Assembly: GCF_000524555.1 (NCBI RefSeq) | Contig: NZ_CP007154.1 | Location: 558,001-622,000 of the forward strand | From: Mesomycoplasma bovoculi M165/69 | GTDB taxonomy: Bacteria; Bacillota_I; Bacilli_A; Mycoplasmatales; Metamycoplasmataceae | Length of the DNA stretch: 64,000 nt | Direction: 5' to 3' | Shown here: one piece after another, positions 30,265 to 42,409 of the stretch | How positions within the stretch are numbered: the stretch's first letter is position 1 | Layout of the letters: each line of letters opens with the position of its first letter | Position numbers and translations under genes: made by a program | The notes under the pieces: generated by a model | What the model was told of the DNA's origin: nothing | Database searches by the model: none | What the model saw: the letters and a program-made list of their open reading frames with translations, nothing else

Positions 30265-31614
30265 ATGAAACTAATTAATTCAATTTTTTATAATAGATAC
30301 TATAGCTATTTTAATTTTTCAAATTTTGATGATTTTCAAATTATTACTTTTTTAAATGCTATAGGAAATTATTGAAATCCAAGCAAAGACAAATCCTTAA
30401 AAATCTTACTTGGATGCAACACTCAATTCCTCCAATCTAAAGTTGGATTAATTGCAAGTATTTTAAATTTATCAAAAATAGACGTTTTTCAAAACCAATT
30501 CACTCATGGTAGAAATTTTCAATTGGATTTATTTGCTTTAGAAGCGCTTGATAACACACAAAATTTTGATTATTTTTTTTACATACAGCAGTCAGATAAT
30601 AAATTTAGACTATACATTTGAGATAACCATTTTGAAGGTTTGCTAAAATCGGATTGAGAGAACATTATTAAGCTAATAAATCCAGGTTCTACTCCAACAC
30701 AACTCCAAAAAATTGAAGTAAATTTATTTAAATCATCAGCAATTAAAAATTTAAAAAAATATTTTTTGCTCAATAGTGAAGAAAATAGTAGAATTTTGAA
30801 AATAGGTTTTCTACAAGATCGAAAAAAATTATTTTCATGAAAAGGTATTGATTTAGAATTAAATTTTGATTTTAAAACCATTTTAAATTATGATTTTTTT
30901 GTCAAATTAACCAAAGTTTTTTGACTAAAAAAATTAAATACTTTAATTGATGCTAATTTTAATATTTTTTCAAAAACTAACAAAAATTTTGAAAAAATTA
31001 GTTGAACAGAAAGTTTGTTTTTAATAATTTATTACTACCTTTTTGTTATAAAAACAGAAAAAAGAATTTTAATAATTTCTGAAATTAATTTTGAATTTTT
31101 AGCTGATATGAATGAAAAAATTATTTATAACAACACAAATCCAAATTTTATTGATTTAAATAAATTTATATGCTTGTTTGTTAGTATTGATGGTAATATT
31201 TCATTTCTTCCACAAACTAATTTATACAGAAGTAATATAATTTATACACTTTTGATGCTAGAAATACTTAATTATTTTTCAAGTCAAAAAAAAGATTTAT
31301 TAGATTTAAATAGAGTAATTTCTAAATGAAAACCAATTCCATTTGTTGAAGTAATTAAATTTAAAAATTCAAAAAGTATTGCTCAAATTAGAAATAAAAT
31401 CCTAAGAATTCATGGAATCACAACTGAGCAAGATGAATTTAAAATACTAGAAAATGAAGATAAAGTTATTGAATTTAAATTTAAAACTGAAAATAATAAA
31501 ATTTTTCTAGTGTATAATAATGTAAATGATGTGTTTTATATTTCTATTTTTATTTTAAATGGAGATATAAAATTAAACAAACTAGTTAAAAAAATAAAAA
31601 GGAAAATAAAATAA
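30265..31614 (+). CDS. Unknown 449-aa protein, weakly phosphohexomutase-like
   Basis: 449 aa with many in-frame UGA Trp codons. No membrane segment or signal peptide is clear. Near residue 48, SLKILLGCNTQFLQSKVGLI recalls the strand VVVGYDTRxxS of phosphogluco-/phosphomannomutase domain 1, and the C-terminal part around residues 375-440 could match mutase domain 4. The phosphoserine loop and DGDxDR metal loop are not visible, so it is not an active mutase as read. It is Phe/Asn/Lys-rich, as expected of a fast-changing mycoplasma protein. Its TAA shares a base with the ATG of tpx (TAATG). No good ribosome-binding site precedes the ATG. Function is unknown. Confidence 0.6.
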
Positions 31615-32111
31615 TGACAACAAAATTTAAAGATAAAGAATATAGATTAACTTCAGAACTAATTTCAGTTGGTGAACAATTGAAATTTGAAGCAACAAAT
31701 TTAGATTTTGAACCAATTACTTTTGATAATTTCGGAAAAACAACTGTAATTTCTATTTTTCCATCCATTAACACAAAAGTTTGTGACTTGCAAACCACAG
31801 AAGTTATAGAATTATCAAAAAATTACAAAAATATTCGTTTCATTTCTATCTCATTGGATTTACCATCTGCATTGGGAGAGTGAGCTGAAGATCATAAAGA
31901 TGAAAATATGGAATTTGTTTCTGACTATCGTTTGCGAGATTTTGGGAAGAAAAGTGGATTTTTAATTAATGAAATTTTCTTACTAAATCGAGGATTTATT
32001 ATTTTAGATGCAAATGGTAAGGTTTTAGAAGTTGATGCAAACAATGATGTTCACCAACAAATTAATTTTGAAAAACTAAAAACATTAGTTGAAGAGTATT
32101 CAAAAAAATAA
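31614..32111 (+). CDS. tpx: Thiol peroxidase (Tpx), single-cysteine form
   Basis: 165 aa, peroxiredoxin fold. The peroxidatic Cys57 lies in SINTKVCDLQT (Tpx family: SIDTxVCDxQT). The later segment ISLDLPSALGEWAEDHKDENMEFVSDYR aligns with DLPFAQxRFCGAEGL...LSDFR of classic Tpx, but the resolving Cys is absent, and Cys57 is the only cysteine in the protein. It should therefore act as a 1-Cys enzyme recycled by an outside thiol. Coupled to the upstream unknown gene by TAATG; a terminator follows 9 bases downstream. Confidence 0.9.
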
Positions 32112-32120
32112 ATTAAATTT

Positions 32121-32149
32121 AAAAAAACATCCACTTAGGATGTTTTTTT
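32121..32149. terminator. Terminator after tpx, overlapping the 3' end of the convergent gene
   Basis: AAAAAAACATCC / GGATGTTTTTTT perfect 12-bp repeat with loop ACTTA. The TAA of the minus-strand nuclease gene (complement of 32135-32137) lies in the loop, and one arm encodes its last residues. Confidence 0.85.
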
Positions 32150-32962
32150 GTTTATTTTTGACATTCAACGCTCATAAAGTAATTTTCACTGCTCTTGATT
32201 TTCACAAGCTAAATACTCTAAAATTTCTCCATCTAACTTACGATCAAATTCAGGCGAAATTCCAGACTGTGTATGTTTGTGATATCATTGCTTAATTTTA
32301 ATAATATCATCTTCTACTTGGTTAGTATCCACATTGTATGAATAAGATTGAATTTTTCTTTGTCTAATAGGATAATTTGAAGGATTAATATAATCTTCTT
32401 CTTTTAAAAATGTTGCAACAATAGCAAATTTGTTAGCTTTTTTCAAATATGAATATAGTTGTGCTTGTTTTAAATATTTGAGAGGCAAATTTTCACCTTT
32501 AGGACCTCATTTATCCATATTTTTTTCGCCTGTTGTTTTTATTTCAATAATGGTGTTTGTTTCTGCAATATAACCATCTGGAATTCCACCAATAATTGGA
32601 TCTTCTTTAAAATAATCATAATTATACTGAGCTGCAGGAAAAACTTCAATTTCAAAACCTGTTTTTATTTTAATTGCTTCAATTACTAAAGGTTCTATAG
32701 CTTGACCAGCATCTACATATTTAGTGTCCAAAATCGGCATATCTAATTTTGAAATTTTAATAAAGGCACGAAAAGGAGTTGAATAGTCATCCAAACCTAA
32801 TACTTCGCCTATTGTTGAACCACCAATTTTCTTAAACCCTGTGCGAAAAGCAAATTCTTTATTAAGTAATTTTTGATGAAAATCAGGGTGAAGTTTAACT
32901 ACCTTATTTTCTCAATCAATGCAGTAATCAACATTATTGTAAAATTTTCTTGTTTTGTACAT
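32135..32962 (-). CDS. Putative PD-(D/E)XK nuclease, YqaJ-like (mycoplasma MAGa7180-type)
   Basis: 275 aa. The order of motifs fits YqaJ-like exonucleases: FKKIGGSTIGEVLGLDDYSTP near residue 45, AGQAIEPLVIEAI near 80 with the family Glu, IIGGIPDGYIAE near 115 with the catalytic Asp, and NTIIEIKTTGEKNMDKWGP near 129 with ExK; KYLKQAQLYSYL near 157 matches the QxQxY helix. Such proteins recur as stand-alone putative nucleases in mycoplasmas, with no established role. The start is the ATG at the right, 2 bases after the chromate-transporter stop. The stop sits inside the tpx terminator loop. Confidence 0.75.
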
Positions 32963-32964
32963 AA

Positions 32965-33627
32965 TTAAATCCAAGGCGCAAAAATAACCATCGCTGCTGC
33001 CAAACCTCCTATTAAAATATAAAAAATATTAACTTTTTTTAAATATAAAGTTGTGGAAACACAAACTCAAATAGGAACAAACAAAATTAATAATCAATAG
33101 CGAACTCCTGAAAAAAAACTAGTTTTTTCTACATTTTTACTAATTGCAATATAACCATTACTTGTATTAAATATGTGTTGAACCATAATAAGATTAATAA
33201 AAAGATAAACTATTAATGCTATTATAATACCTAAAATTGCTGGACGAAACAAATTGATTAATTGCATTCAAAATGTATTTGTTTTTCCTTGATGTTTTGC
33301 TTTATTTTTATTTCAAATTACAACCAATAAAATTGCTGGAAGAGTAAAGACTAGGTAAAATAAAATTGCAATAAGCCAACCTCATCAATGAAATTTTGAA
33401 ATAATTAAACCTGTTGCAGCTGCAAATTTCAAAGATAAAACTCCTGGAGTAGAGTTGCCAACAATAAAAATAGTTTGAATATCTTGTTGACTAATTTCAA
33501 CTCCAAAATTTGGCAATAAATTTCAAAATCAAGTAAAAAAAGGTATAAAAACTTGCCCACCACCAAAAACTAGCAAGCCTAGTAAAAAAATAATAATAAC
33601 TGATATTGCAATTGCAACCGCTAACAT
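32965..33627 (-). CDS. Chromate-transporter family protein, second half-unit
   Basis: 220 aa, hydrophobic, ChrA family. MLAVAIAISVIIIFLLGLLVFGGGQVFIPFF carries the family FGGGxxxxP motif, and NSTPGVLSLKFAAATG near residue 55 matches the TPGP...AtfiG block. It forms a pair with the next gene (7-base overlap), as for bacterial split ChrA transporters where two half-length proteins act together. Real substrates in mycoplasmas are unknown. Several UGA Trp codons break it in the standard code. Confidence 0.85.
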
Positions 33628-34217
33628 TTATTACCTCTACGTTTTTTTATTCAATAATAAATGCTATAGATAATAATTAAAACTAATAAAGCTACAAGTG
33701 ATAAATTATAGGGCGATGGAATAAAAAAACAATAGCAAAAGGTACCAATTAAAATAGCATAGAAAAGTGGGGTTGATAAGCTTTTGTGGTTACTTTTAAA
33801 ATATTTAATGCTAAAACCAATCAAAACTCCAACAATTGTACTAATAATTCCAATGTTAGCAACTAATAAATATCTTTGTGGAACTAGCTGCACTAGGTAA
33901 AGTAAGACCAAAGCTAAAATTACATGTGGAATAAAAGCTAACAAACAAGCAAATATTCCCAACCACCTTCCTAATTGCTTGATAGATATATAAGCCAACA
34001 TTTGAAGTGATGATGGACCTGGCAACAAATTAGCCATTACAACAACATCATCGAATTCATGTTTTTCTAATCATTTCTTTTTCTCAACTGCTTGTTGATA
34101 GGCAATTGGCATCATTGCATTTCCACCCCCAAATGATATTAGTGACAATTTCACAACAAACCATAAAACAATGAAAAAATGCTTGATTTTACTACTTTTT
34201 GTGTTTATTGAATTCAT
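33621..34217 (-). CDS. Chromate-transporter family protein, first half-unit
   Basis: 198 aa with about six membrane segments. Near the N-terminus it has LISFGGGNAMMPIAYQQAVEKKKWL (family: FGGpxAhia.l....v...kWl), then VVVMANLLPGPSSLQMLAYI, matching the conserved LPGPxxxQ motif of ChrA. It overlaps the second half-unit by 7 bases, so both are likely translated together. The first 60 codons are lost if UGA is read as stop, since a UGA follows KKK. Confidence 0.85.
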
Positions 34218-34266
34218 TTTAATTAATAATTTTACATTTAAACTTAAAAAAATTTTCTTTTTTTGT

Positions 34267-34272
34267 TATAAT
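34267..34272 (+). promoter_or_regulatory. -10 element of tRNA-Trp(UCA)
   Basis: Perfect TATAAT 13 bases before the tRNA 5' end. Confidence 0.65.
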
Positions 34273-34284
34273 ATTATTTAGCGT

Positions 34285-34359
34285 AGAGGTGTAGTTCAAT
34301 GGTAGAACAACGGGCTTCAACCCCGTATGTTGTGGGTTCGACTCCTATCACCTCTGCCA
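34285..34359 (+). tRNA. tRNA-Trp(UCA), UGA-decoding
   Basis: 75 nt with encoded CCA. Acceptor AGAGGTG pairs perfectly with CACCTCT. The anticodon loop CTTCAAC gives UCA, which reads UGA and UGG as tryptophan and explains the broken appearance of nearly all genes in the standard code. The anticodon stem ACGGG/CCCGT is fully paired, unlike the CCA isoacceptor. Confidence 0.96.
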
Positions 34360-34366
34360 TTTTTTA

Positions 34367-35137
34367 TTATCTTTTTTCAGTTTTGTTTACAAAATGATTT
34401 GCAAATATTGCAACAGCAGTTGCTATATTTAAAGATTCAAAATTAATTTTGATAAATAACTTTAAATCTAAATATTCTTGAATAGATTGACTAATACCAT
34501 TACCTTCATTTCCAAAAACTAAAGCATATTTTTGTTCATTTTCAACTTCAAAATTATGCAAAAAACTAGCATTTTGGTCTACAATAGCACCAACAATTTT
34601 TTGTTCATATTTTTTTTCAATAAAAAATTCTTCTAAGTCATTAACTCGAAAAATATTGATAAAAAAAAGAGCACCTTTTGCAGCTGAAACTACTTTTGGA
34701 TTATACAAATCTACTCCGGAATAAACTAGATCAAAACCAAAAGAATTGCACAGTCGAATAATTGTCCCTAAATTTCCTGGATCCTGAACATTATCTAACA
34801 AAACAAGTTGTTTACTTTTGAAAAAATAATCAATATTTTTTGCAAAAGACATTGATGCAATTCCAATAACTTTCGCTTTAGCGTTTAATGGTGAAATTTT
34901 GTTTAAAATTTGTTCAGAAACTATATTTATATCACTTTTGATTGCATTTATTTTAGTAACTTGATCCTCTAAGGTAAAAACTTTTAAAAGCAAACCAGCT
35001 TGACTAGCAAGTTCAACTTCTTTTCAACCTTGAACTAAAAACATTTTATGTAAATAACGATATTTCTTTTGTTGCAATTTTATTGCAAATTTAACATCTA
35101 AATTAGTCAATGAATTAATCTTTTTCAATGAAATCAT
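34367..35137 (-). CDS. TrmH/SpoU-family RNA 2'-O-methyltransferase
   Basis: 256 aa. The SPOUT motifs are visible: LLDNVQDPGNLGTIIRLCNSFG near residue 115 (motif 1), VFGNEGNGISQ near 208 (motif 2) and SLNIATAVAIF near 236 (motif 3). An N-terminal substrate-binding domain of about 90 residues (KRxYLHKMFLVQGWKEVE-like) precedes, as in RlmB/TrmH-type enzymes. It likely methylates a ribose in 23S rRNA, but the exact target is not readable. It overlaps trmL by 23 bases at its start. Confidence 0.88.
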
Positions 35138-35639
35138 AGCCTTTTTGAACTTCTAAGGTGGATAAACCTGCATAATTTAGTTGTCGTAAAACTTCATATA
35201 GGACAATTACAACTGTGTTAGCCAAATTTAGTGAACGGCATTCAGAATACATTGGAATGCGTAAACATTTACTTAGATTTGGTCTTAAAATTCATTTGGG
35301 AATTCCTGTGGACTCTGTTCCAAAAAGAAAAAAAATGTCTTCATTTATCTTGTAATTCTCCACAAAATCTACATCGCTATGTACTTTTTGACCATAGCGA
35401 GTGATATAAAAAATGTTTTTATTACCATATTTGTTCACAAAATGTTCATAACTTGAATGCACTTCAAATTCAATATCTGAAAGCAATTTTCCAGCTGCCG
35501 CTCTTTTCAAATATCTGGGTTCCAAATCAAAAGCAATAGGTTTGATAATGTGTAATTTAGCTCTTGTAGCAAAACAAGATCTAATAATATTCCCAGTATT
35601 TGGACTAATTTCTGGTTGATATAAAACAATATGAATCAT
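35115..35639 (-). CDS. trmL: tRNA (cytidine/uridine-2'-O)-methyltransferase, TrmL-type
   Basis: 174 aa, the minimal SPOUT enzyme length of TrmL (YibK/CspR). MIHIVLYQPEISPNTGNIIRSC is the diagnostic start, followed by FLFGTESTGIPKWIL near residue 106 and IPMYSECRSLNLANTVVIVLYEVLRQL near 130-156. TrmL 2'-O-methylates position 34 of tRNA-Leu isoacceptors; a tRNA-Leu(CAA), a known type of target, is in this window at 42326. It overlaps the SpoU gene by 23 bases and lies 6 bases after the DUF1934-like gene. Confidence 0.92.
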
Positions 35640-35645
35640 TATGTT

Positions 35646-36028
35646 TTAATTAATCTCCATCTTAACAACATAACTACCTATTAGTTGGTTTTTTTGGAAA
35701 TACAAATCGTATTGTAATTCCACCATTTTTTCTTTTTCGTAGAAAAAATGTTTCAAATGTGTTTGAATGTACATCTCTTGCTTGTCTCTAATATATAGGT
35801 TATCAACCTGTTTATCAAGCTGAAAAAACAAGGTAGAAGACCCAGAAAAAACAGTTACAGTTTCAGTTCCTGAAACTTCAATACGAATATTTTCATTGTT
35901 TTCAGGGTTTGCACACTCATAAACATCGGTAGGTATTTGATCAATAATTTCTTGACTAAATGTAAGTGGAGCTGTAAAACTAACAATATTTTGATTTTGA
36001 TTATCAGATAAAATTTTTGAATAAAAAT

Positions 36029-36038
<10 letters not shown>
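35646..36038 (-). CDS. DUF1934-like beta-barrel protein (YwiB-like)
   Basis: 130 aa. Predominantly beta-strand pattern, with RIEVSGTETVTVFSGSSTLFFQLD, then ending MVELQYDLYFQKNQLIGSYVVKMEI, which resembles the final strands of the DUF1934 / YwiB lipocalin-like family. In Firmicutes ywiB lies next to argS; here the neighbour is gltX, overlapped by 10 bases. No enzymatic role is known for the family. The resemblance is by outline only. Confidence 0.5.
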
Positions 36039-37432
<1,394 letters not shown>

Positions 37433-37489
37433 ATTTTTTCCTTTTTTAACAGTTAAATTCTAACATAAATAAATATCTTAATTTAATAG

Positions 37490-38215
37490 TTACTTTGAAT
37501 TTGCTTTATAAAGTGCAAAGCGAATTTTGCCATTTATGTCTTTTAAAATCTCAAATTCAGGATGCTTGTTTTGAAAAAAATCCAAATGAGTATAATCAAT
37601 TTCAAATAACATTGAGCCATTTTCATTTAAAAATTCATTACTTTTAGCAATAATTTTTTCCAAAAGTGAGTAAGAATTTGGTTTACTAAACAAAGCAATT
37701 TCTGGTTCAAAATTAATCACTGAATCATCTAGTTTTTGAAATTCTAAATAAGGTGGGTTTGCAATAATTAAATCATATTTTTCTGGTTTAAGGTTTTCAA
37801 ATAAATTGGATTGAACAATCTCTAAATTTACCTTGTTTAATTTAGCATTAAATTTAGTTTGAATTATCGCACTAATATCAATATCAACAGATGTAACTTG
37901 AGCTTGTGTGTTTTTGGCAATAGCAATTCCAATAAAACCACTTCCACAACACATATCAAGCACTTTTGACTTTTTATCTATAAAATCATAGGCTAAAAGC
38001 AACAATTCTTCTGTCTCATAACGAGGAATAAAAACCTTTTGATCAAGTCAAATTTGCACATTTTGCATTTCTATATAGCCAATAATTTTTTGAATTGGAT
38101 AACCAAGTTCTAACTTAATATTTTCAACTTCACTAATTTCAAGTGGTAAATTATAGCGTTGCTTTTCTTTTAGTAGTGCTTGTCTTCGAGTTAAAATGTC
38201 TATATTTTTATACAT
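37490..38215 (-). CDS. prmC: Release-factor glutamine methyltransferase PrmC
   Basis: 241 aa. [15 protein letters not shown] near residue 68, [16 protein letters not shown] (SAM motif I) near 92 and [12 protein letters not shown] (NPPY catalytic motif) near 155 identify PrmC, which methylates the Gln of the GGQ motif of release factors. It is coupled to its substrate gene prfA with an 8-base overlap. The chosen ATG (MYKNIDIL) follows GAG by a short spacer; an ATG at 38227 is an alternative. Confidence 0.93.
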
Positions 38216-39296
38216 TTTTTTGCTCATAGCTGGCTGCAATTCGCTCAGCTCTATCTTCAGCTAATAAAGCATCAATTATGGGATCTAGTCCACCTTGCAT
38301 CACACCACGCAATGATGTTGAAAAAGCAATTCGATGATCTGTAACCCTGTCTTGTGGGTAGTTGTAAGTACGAATTTTTTCAGCCCTTGCACCACTACCA
38401 GCTAATTTACGAAATGCTGACTCTGCCGCCATTTTCTTTTCAACCTCTAGGTTGTAAATTCTAGTCTTTAGAATTCGCATCGCAACATCTCGATTGGCAA
38501 TTTGACTTCGCTCATCCTGAGAAGTAACTACAATTCCTGTAGGAATGTGAGTAATTCTAACTGCACTATCTGTGGTATTAACAGATTGACCCCCAGCACC
38601 TGATGAACGATAAGTATCCACTTTAATGTCATTTGAATTAATTTGAATATCAATTTTTTCATCAGCTTCTGGCATAACAGTGACAGTAGCTGTTGAAGTA
38701 TGAATCCGGCCCATTGTTTCAGTTTCTGGAACTCTTTGGACTCTATGAGCTCCACTTTCAAATTTTAATTTTGAGTAGACACTTGCACCACTAACAACAA
38801 AAACTAGTTGAGTAAAACCACCACTATTAGCTGGTGAAGAATCTAAAACCTTAATTCCTCAACGCTTTGACTCCGCTCATTTTAAATACATTTTGTACAA
38901 GTCACCAACAAAAATATTGGCCTCATCACCACCTGCAGCTCCACGAATTTCCATAATAACATTTTTGTCATCATTTTCATCTTTTGGAAGCATCAAGACA
39001 ACAAGTTCCTTTTCCAAAGCTTCTAAATTTTTGCTTGATTCGGCAATTTCTTCTTTGGCAAGTGCAACTATTTCTGCATCTTTTTCACTCAAAAGTTTTT
39101 TAGCTTCTTGCAATTTTTGTTCATTTTCTTGATAAGAAGCAAAAGCTTCAATAATGTCAGAAATTGCAGCGATTTCTTTATTGATTTCAGTGTATCTTTT
39201 GATATCTGAAAGAATTTCTGGTTCTAAAAGTAGTTTTGATAATTCATCACTTTTGGCTTTGATGCTCAAAAGTGAATTGTACATTTGTTTTTCCAT
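38208..39296 (-). CDS. prfA: Peptide chain release factor 1
   Basis: 362 aa. The GGQ catalytic loop is in [20 protein letters not shown] near residue 230; the N-terminal helical hairpin and [21 protein letters not shown] near 115 are standard for RF1. RF1 recognises UAA and UAG only, fitting a UGA=Trp genome in which RF2 is not needed; no prfB is seen here. prmC follows with an 8-base overlap. The DUF31 protease gene begins upstream at 42256 and ends 11 bases before this start. Confidence 0.97.
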
Positions 39297-39307
39297 AAGT
39301 TTGCTTT

Positions 39308-42256
39308 CTATATTAATTTGTTCAATTTAGTTACAATTGGTGAAAAACTAATTCAAGGATTTTTAGTATTAATTTGAGCTAATTTTTTAGGATCTTCAAG
39401 TTGGAAAACTTTTTTTTCATACTTGTCAAGTTCAGTTGTAATATTTTTGGTTTGTTCTAGTCATTTGGCTAAAATAGATCGATCATCATCAACTTTTAAA
39501 CCAATTGGTGCAAATTCACCAATTCCGCTTACTAGTTTGGAACTAGATGCGCTTGTTTCAGGAAAAACTCCACCTCAAAAAATTCCCAAAACTTGATTAT
39601 ATTCATTAACAACAAGTGAACCACTCATTCCATGACCACCTTTTAACCCTGGCAAACTAATTGAACGAGCAGACTGATATTGTTTAGTTCCATAATTATC
39701 GAAATTACGGTCACGTTTATAGCTCAAATTACCTATAAATGCATTTCTAGTATCTGTAATTCAGCGGTGCCCGCCTAAAAACCCGCCTAAAGATGCCCGA
39801 ATTGGAAGGGCTTCAAATCTTGGTTGACTAAATTGTCTTGGTTCAATTTTTTCACTAACATTAAAATCTTCAAACTTAATTTTGTTTGTAATTAAAAATT
39901 GTAATGGGTGTTTATTGTAATAATGCACAGCATCTGGTATATTTTGAATTTTTTGTTCATATTCTTTTGGTTCCAAGTCGTCAAAAATATCACCAAAAAA
40001 ATCTAAAAAACCTCTTTCAATTCTTGAGCGAGATTGCAATTTAATCACTTGATCTTCTGGAAAAGTTACTTGAATAATTGCAATGTCTCGAAATTGAGAT
40101 TTTTCAGGAGAGTCAAGACCAATTGGGTCAATTTTTAAATTTTTTCAAAATTCTTTAGATGTGTCGTTGACATATTTGAGACCATCTTCTGGAAAAAATT
40201 GACTAGTATCAAGTGGGTTTGGCACAACTCTATCAAACCGTCTAAACAAATTATCATCATCAAAACTAAAGGTTGAAAAATCTTTGGTATCACCATTTAG
40301 TAAATAACTAAAGGAAAAAATTTGATCTGGTCTGTTGAGTAAATCTGCAATAACATGCATATTAGTTGCTAAAAAATAAGTATTTGTTCCTTTTAATTTT
40401 CCCGGATGGCTAGGGTCTGGAACCATTTTTCTATCAAAAATTCAGGCTGTCCCTGATGTAGAACGAATTGAAAGTTCATTACTACCTTTTTGTTTTTCTA
40501 CACTTTTAATTTGAATTGCAAGCGAACGTGAGCGCAAATCTTTTTCAATTTGTTCTGTTGTATAAACAGTGTTACCAAAATCTGCAACTATGTTTTTAGG
40601 TTGGGCAACATTATTAAATTTAACACTAATTTTATAATAATCACCCAGCCAGTTAGCAAAATAAAAACTAATTCCTTCTTTACTTACTTTAAAATCAGCT
40701 AGTGATGACAAACTATAATCACTTTTATCAGCACCACTAATTTGTCCAATATTATTAAACAAGTTTTCACTATTTTGAATTGAATTAAGGATTGCTTTTC
40801 CAAATAGTGGTCAAATTAGATTATCAGTGCTTGAATTAAGTGAAAGAGATAGGTTGTCAAGTTTGTTTTTTAGGTTTGCTTCATCTGGCAATTTGTATCA
40901 TTTGTCTATAAAACTATAGTCAATTTGATTTGTAAATGATGGACTAGCAAAAATTTTATCATATGAATTAAAACCTGAAACTTTGATAATTTGTCCTGGA
41001 GTTAGTCCATTGGCTTGACCAATTTGCACTCCTTGTGAATTGGTTTTTAAACTATTTTGGCTAGTTTTTGGCGAAACCCAAACATAAAAACTACCATCTT
41101 GGTCATTTACCAATGAATCAACAATCCTTAAATTCATAGTATTTTTATTAAAACCTGTTAAATCAATAAATTTTGATAAATCATCATTGTCTCTAACAAA
41201 ATTAGACCTTGTAAAAAAGGTTGGTAAAAAATTTGAAAAAGCAGATTTTAATGAAAAATTAGGCTTTGCAATTAGTGGGTTAAAGCTAGTTGATTGATTT
41301 GCCACACTAGGCTGCAATTTAACTGGAATTATTTTAGAAAAAGAGTTTGTATAATTATCATGGTAAATTGTCAATAAAGCATCAAAAGTGTGTTTTTCAC
41401 TATTGTAAGAATTTTGTAGCAATGTTGCTTTTAAATAATAAAAGTGCTTTGCCTTTAGTCGAATATCATTTTTAGCAACATCTTCTTTATAAGGTTCTGG
41501 ATTTTGAATTGATTTTAAAATATTAGTTGTTCCTTTTGAAGCAAACTTGCTTGCATCTAATTTTTCAAAGTTAGATGGAATATTGAAATATTCTCAAAAG
41601 TTTCCTGGATTTAATTGATTTAAATCTGTGAGATGTTTCTCATTTTTGAGTTGTAAGTCTGTAATTTGACTAAAAGCGGTTTGAATTCTTTGTTTAAACA
41701 AGTAGTGTCCACTAAAAGTCGATTTGAAACCAGAAACTACAAAAACTCTTTGTTGAATAGGTGGTTGGTCCTTATTTGAAGTATTCTTTTTGTAAGCTTT
41801 TACCTTAACTTTAATAGTTCCAAAATAATCATCGGCTGAATTTGGTACTAATTCCATTTTAAAATCAAAAGAGTTATTAAGACTTTCAGAGTTGATTCCT
41901 GGCACATATGATCAAACCATAGCTGAATACAAAATATTTTCTGGATCTTGATTTTGACTAATATTAAAACTAGATCTTATAGAATCAATTTGTTTTTCAG
42001 CATTACTTATAGATTGAACAAAACTAGTTGGACTAATGTCACTAGTTCCAAATTGCAAAGAAATAACCGCAGGATTTAGATGAGCACTAATAATTGAATT
42101 TAATGGCTGATCTGGATTTATTGGTGTGTTAAGTGGATTACTTACAGTTGGTTGATTAGTAATGGGTATGATTGTTTTGATTGCTTGAAAAGGGGTGCAA
42201 GCCATTATTGACAATGGTGCAAATGCTAATGGTAACAATTTGATAAATTTTTTCAT
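39308..42256 (-). CDS. DUF31 (MIP-like) serine protease lipoprotein
   Basis: 982 aa. The signal peptide ends in LSIMAC, so Cys20 is the predicted lipid anchor and the protein faces outward. The C-terminal third is a trypsin-like DUF31 domain: TNMHVIADL (His634), RDIAIIQV (Asp724) and [12 protein letters not shown] (Ser878) provide a full triad. DUF31 lipoproteins include the mycoplasma immunoglobulin protease MIP, which cuts antibody heavy chains captured by MIB; no MIB gene lies next to this one, so IgG cleavage is only a possibility. The first 600 residues are beta-rich with no recognised domain. Two or more UGAs encode Trp. AT-rich promoters (TATAAT copies near 42297-42310) lie upstream. 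Confidence 0.88.
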
Positions 42257-42304
42257 AATTTCTCAACCTTTTTTTCAAATAAATTTCTAATTATATTATA
42301 ATAT

Positions 42305-42310
42305 TATAAT
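42305..42310 (+). promoter_or_regulatory. -10 element of tRNA-Leu(CAA)
   Basis: TATAAT 15 bases before the tRNA. The surrounding TTATATTATAATATTATAAT is nearly symmetrical and may also serve the divergent DUF31 protease gene. Confidence 0.55.
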
Positions 42311-42325
42311 TAAATAAAACAAAAT

Positions 42326-42409
42326 GGCTCATTGGTGGAATGGTAGACACGGCAGACTCAAAACCTGCTGCTTAACGGCGTATCGGTTCAAGTCCGATAT
42401 GAGCCACCA
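42326..42409 (+). tRNA. tRNA-Leu(CAA)
   Basis: 84 nt with encoded CCA. Acceptor GGCTCAT pairs with ATGAGCC. The anticodon loop CTCAAAA gives CAA, reading UUG. Long variable arm; T arm ATCGG-TTCAAGT-CCGAT. The anticodon stem GCAGA/CCTGC has an A-C opposition at 31-39. Confidence 0.95.

Noticed and set aside
40145-41905. DUF31 protease gene broken into pieces as a pseudogene
   Set aside because: The pieces are in one frame separated by UGA, and the signal peptide, lipobox and triad are all kept.
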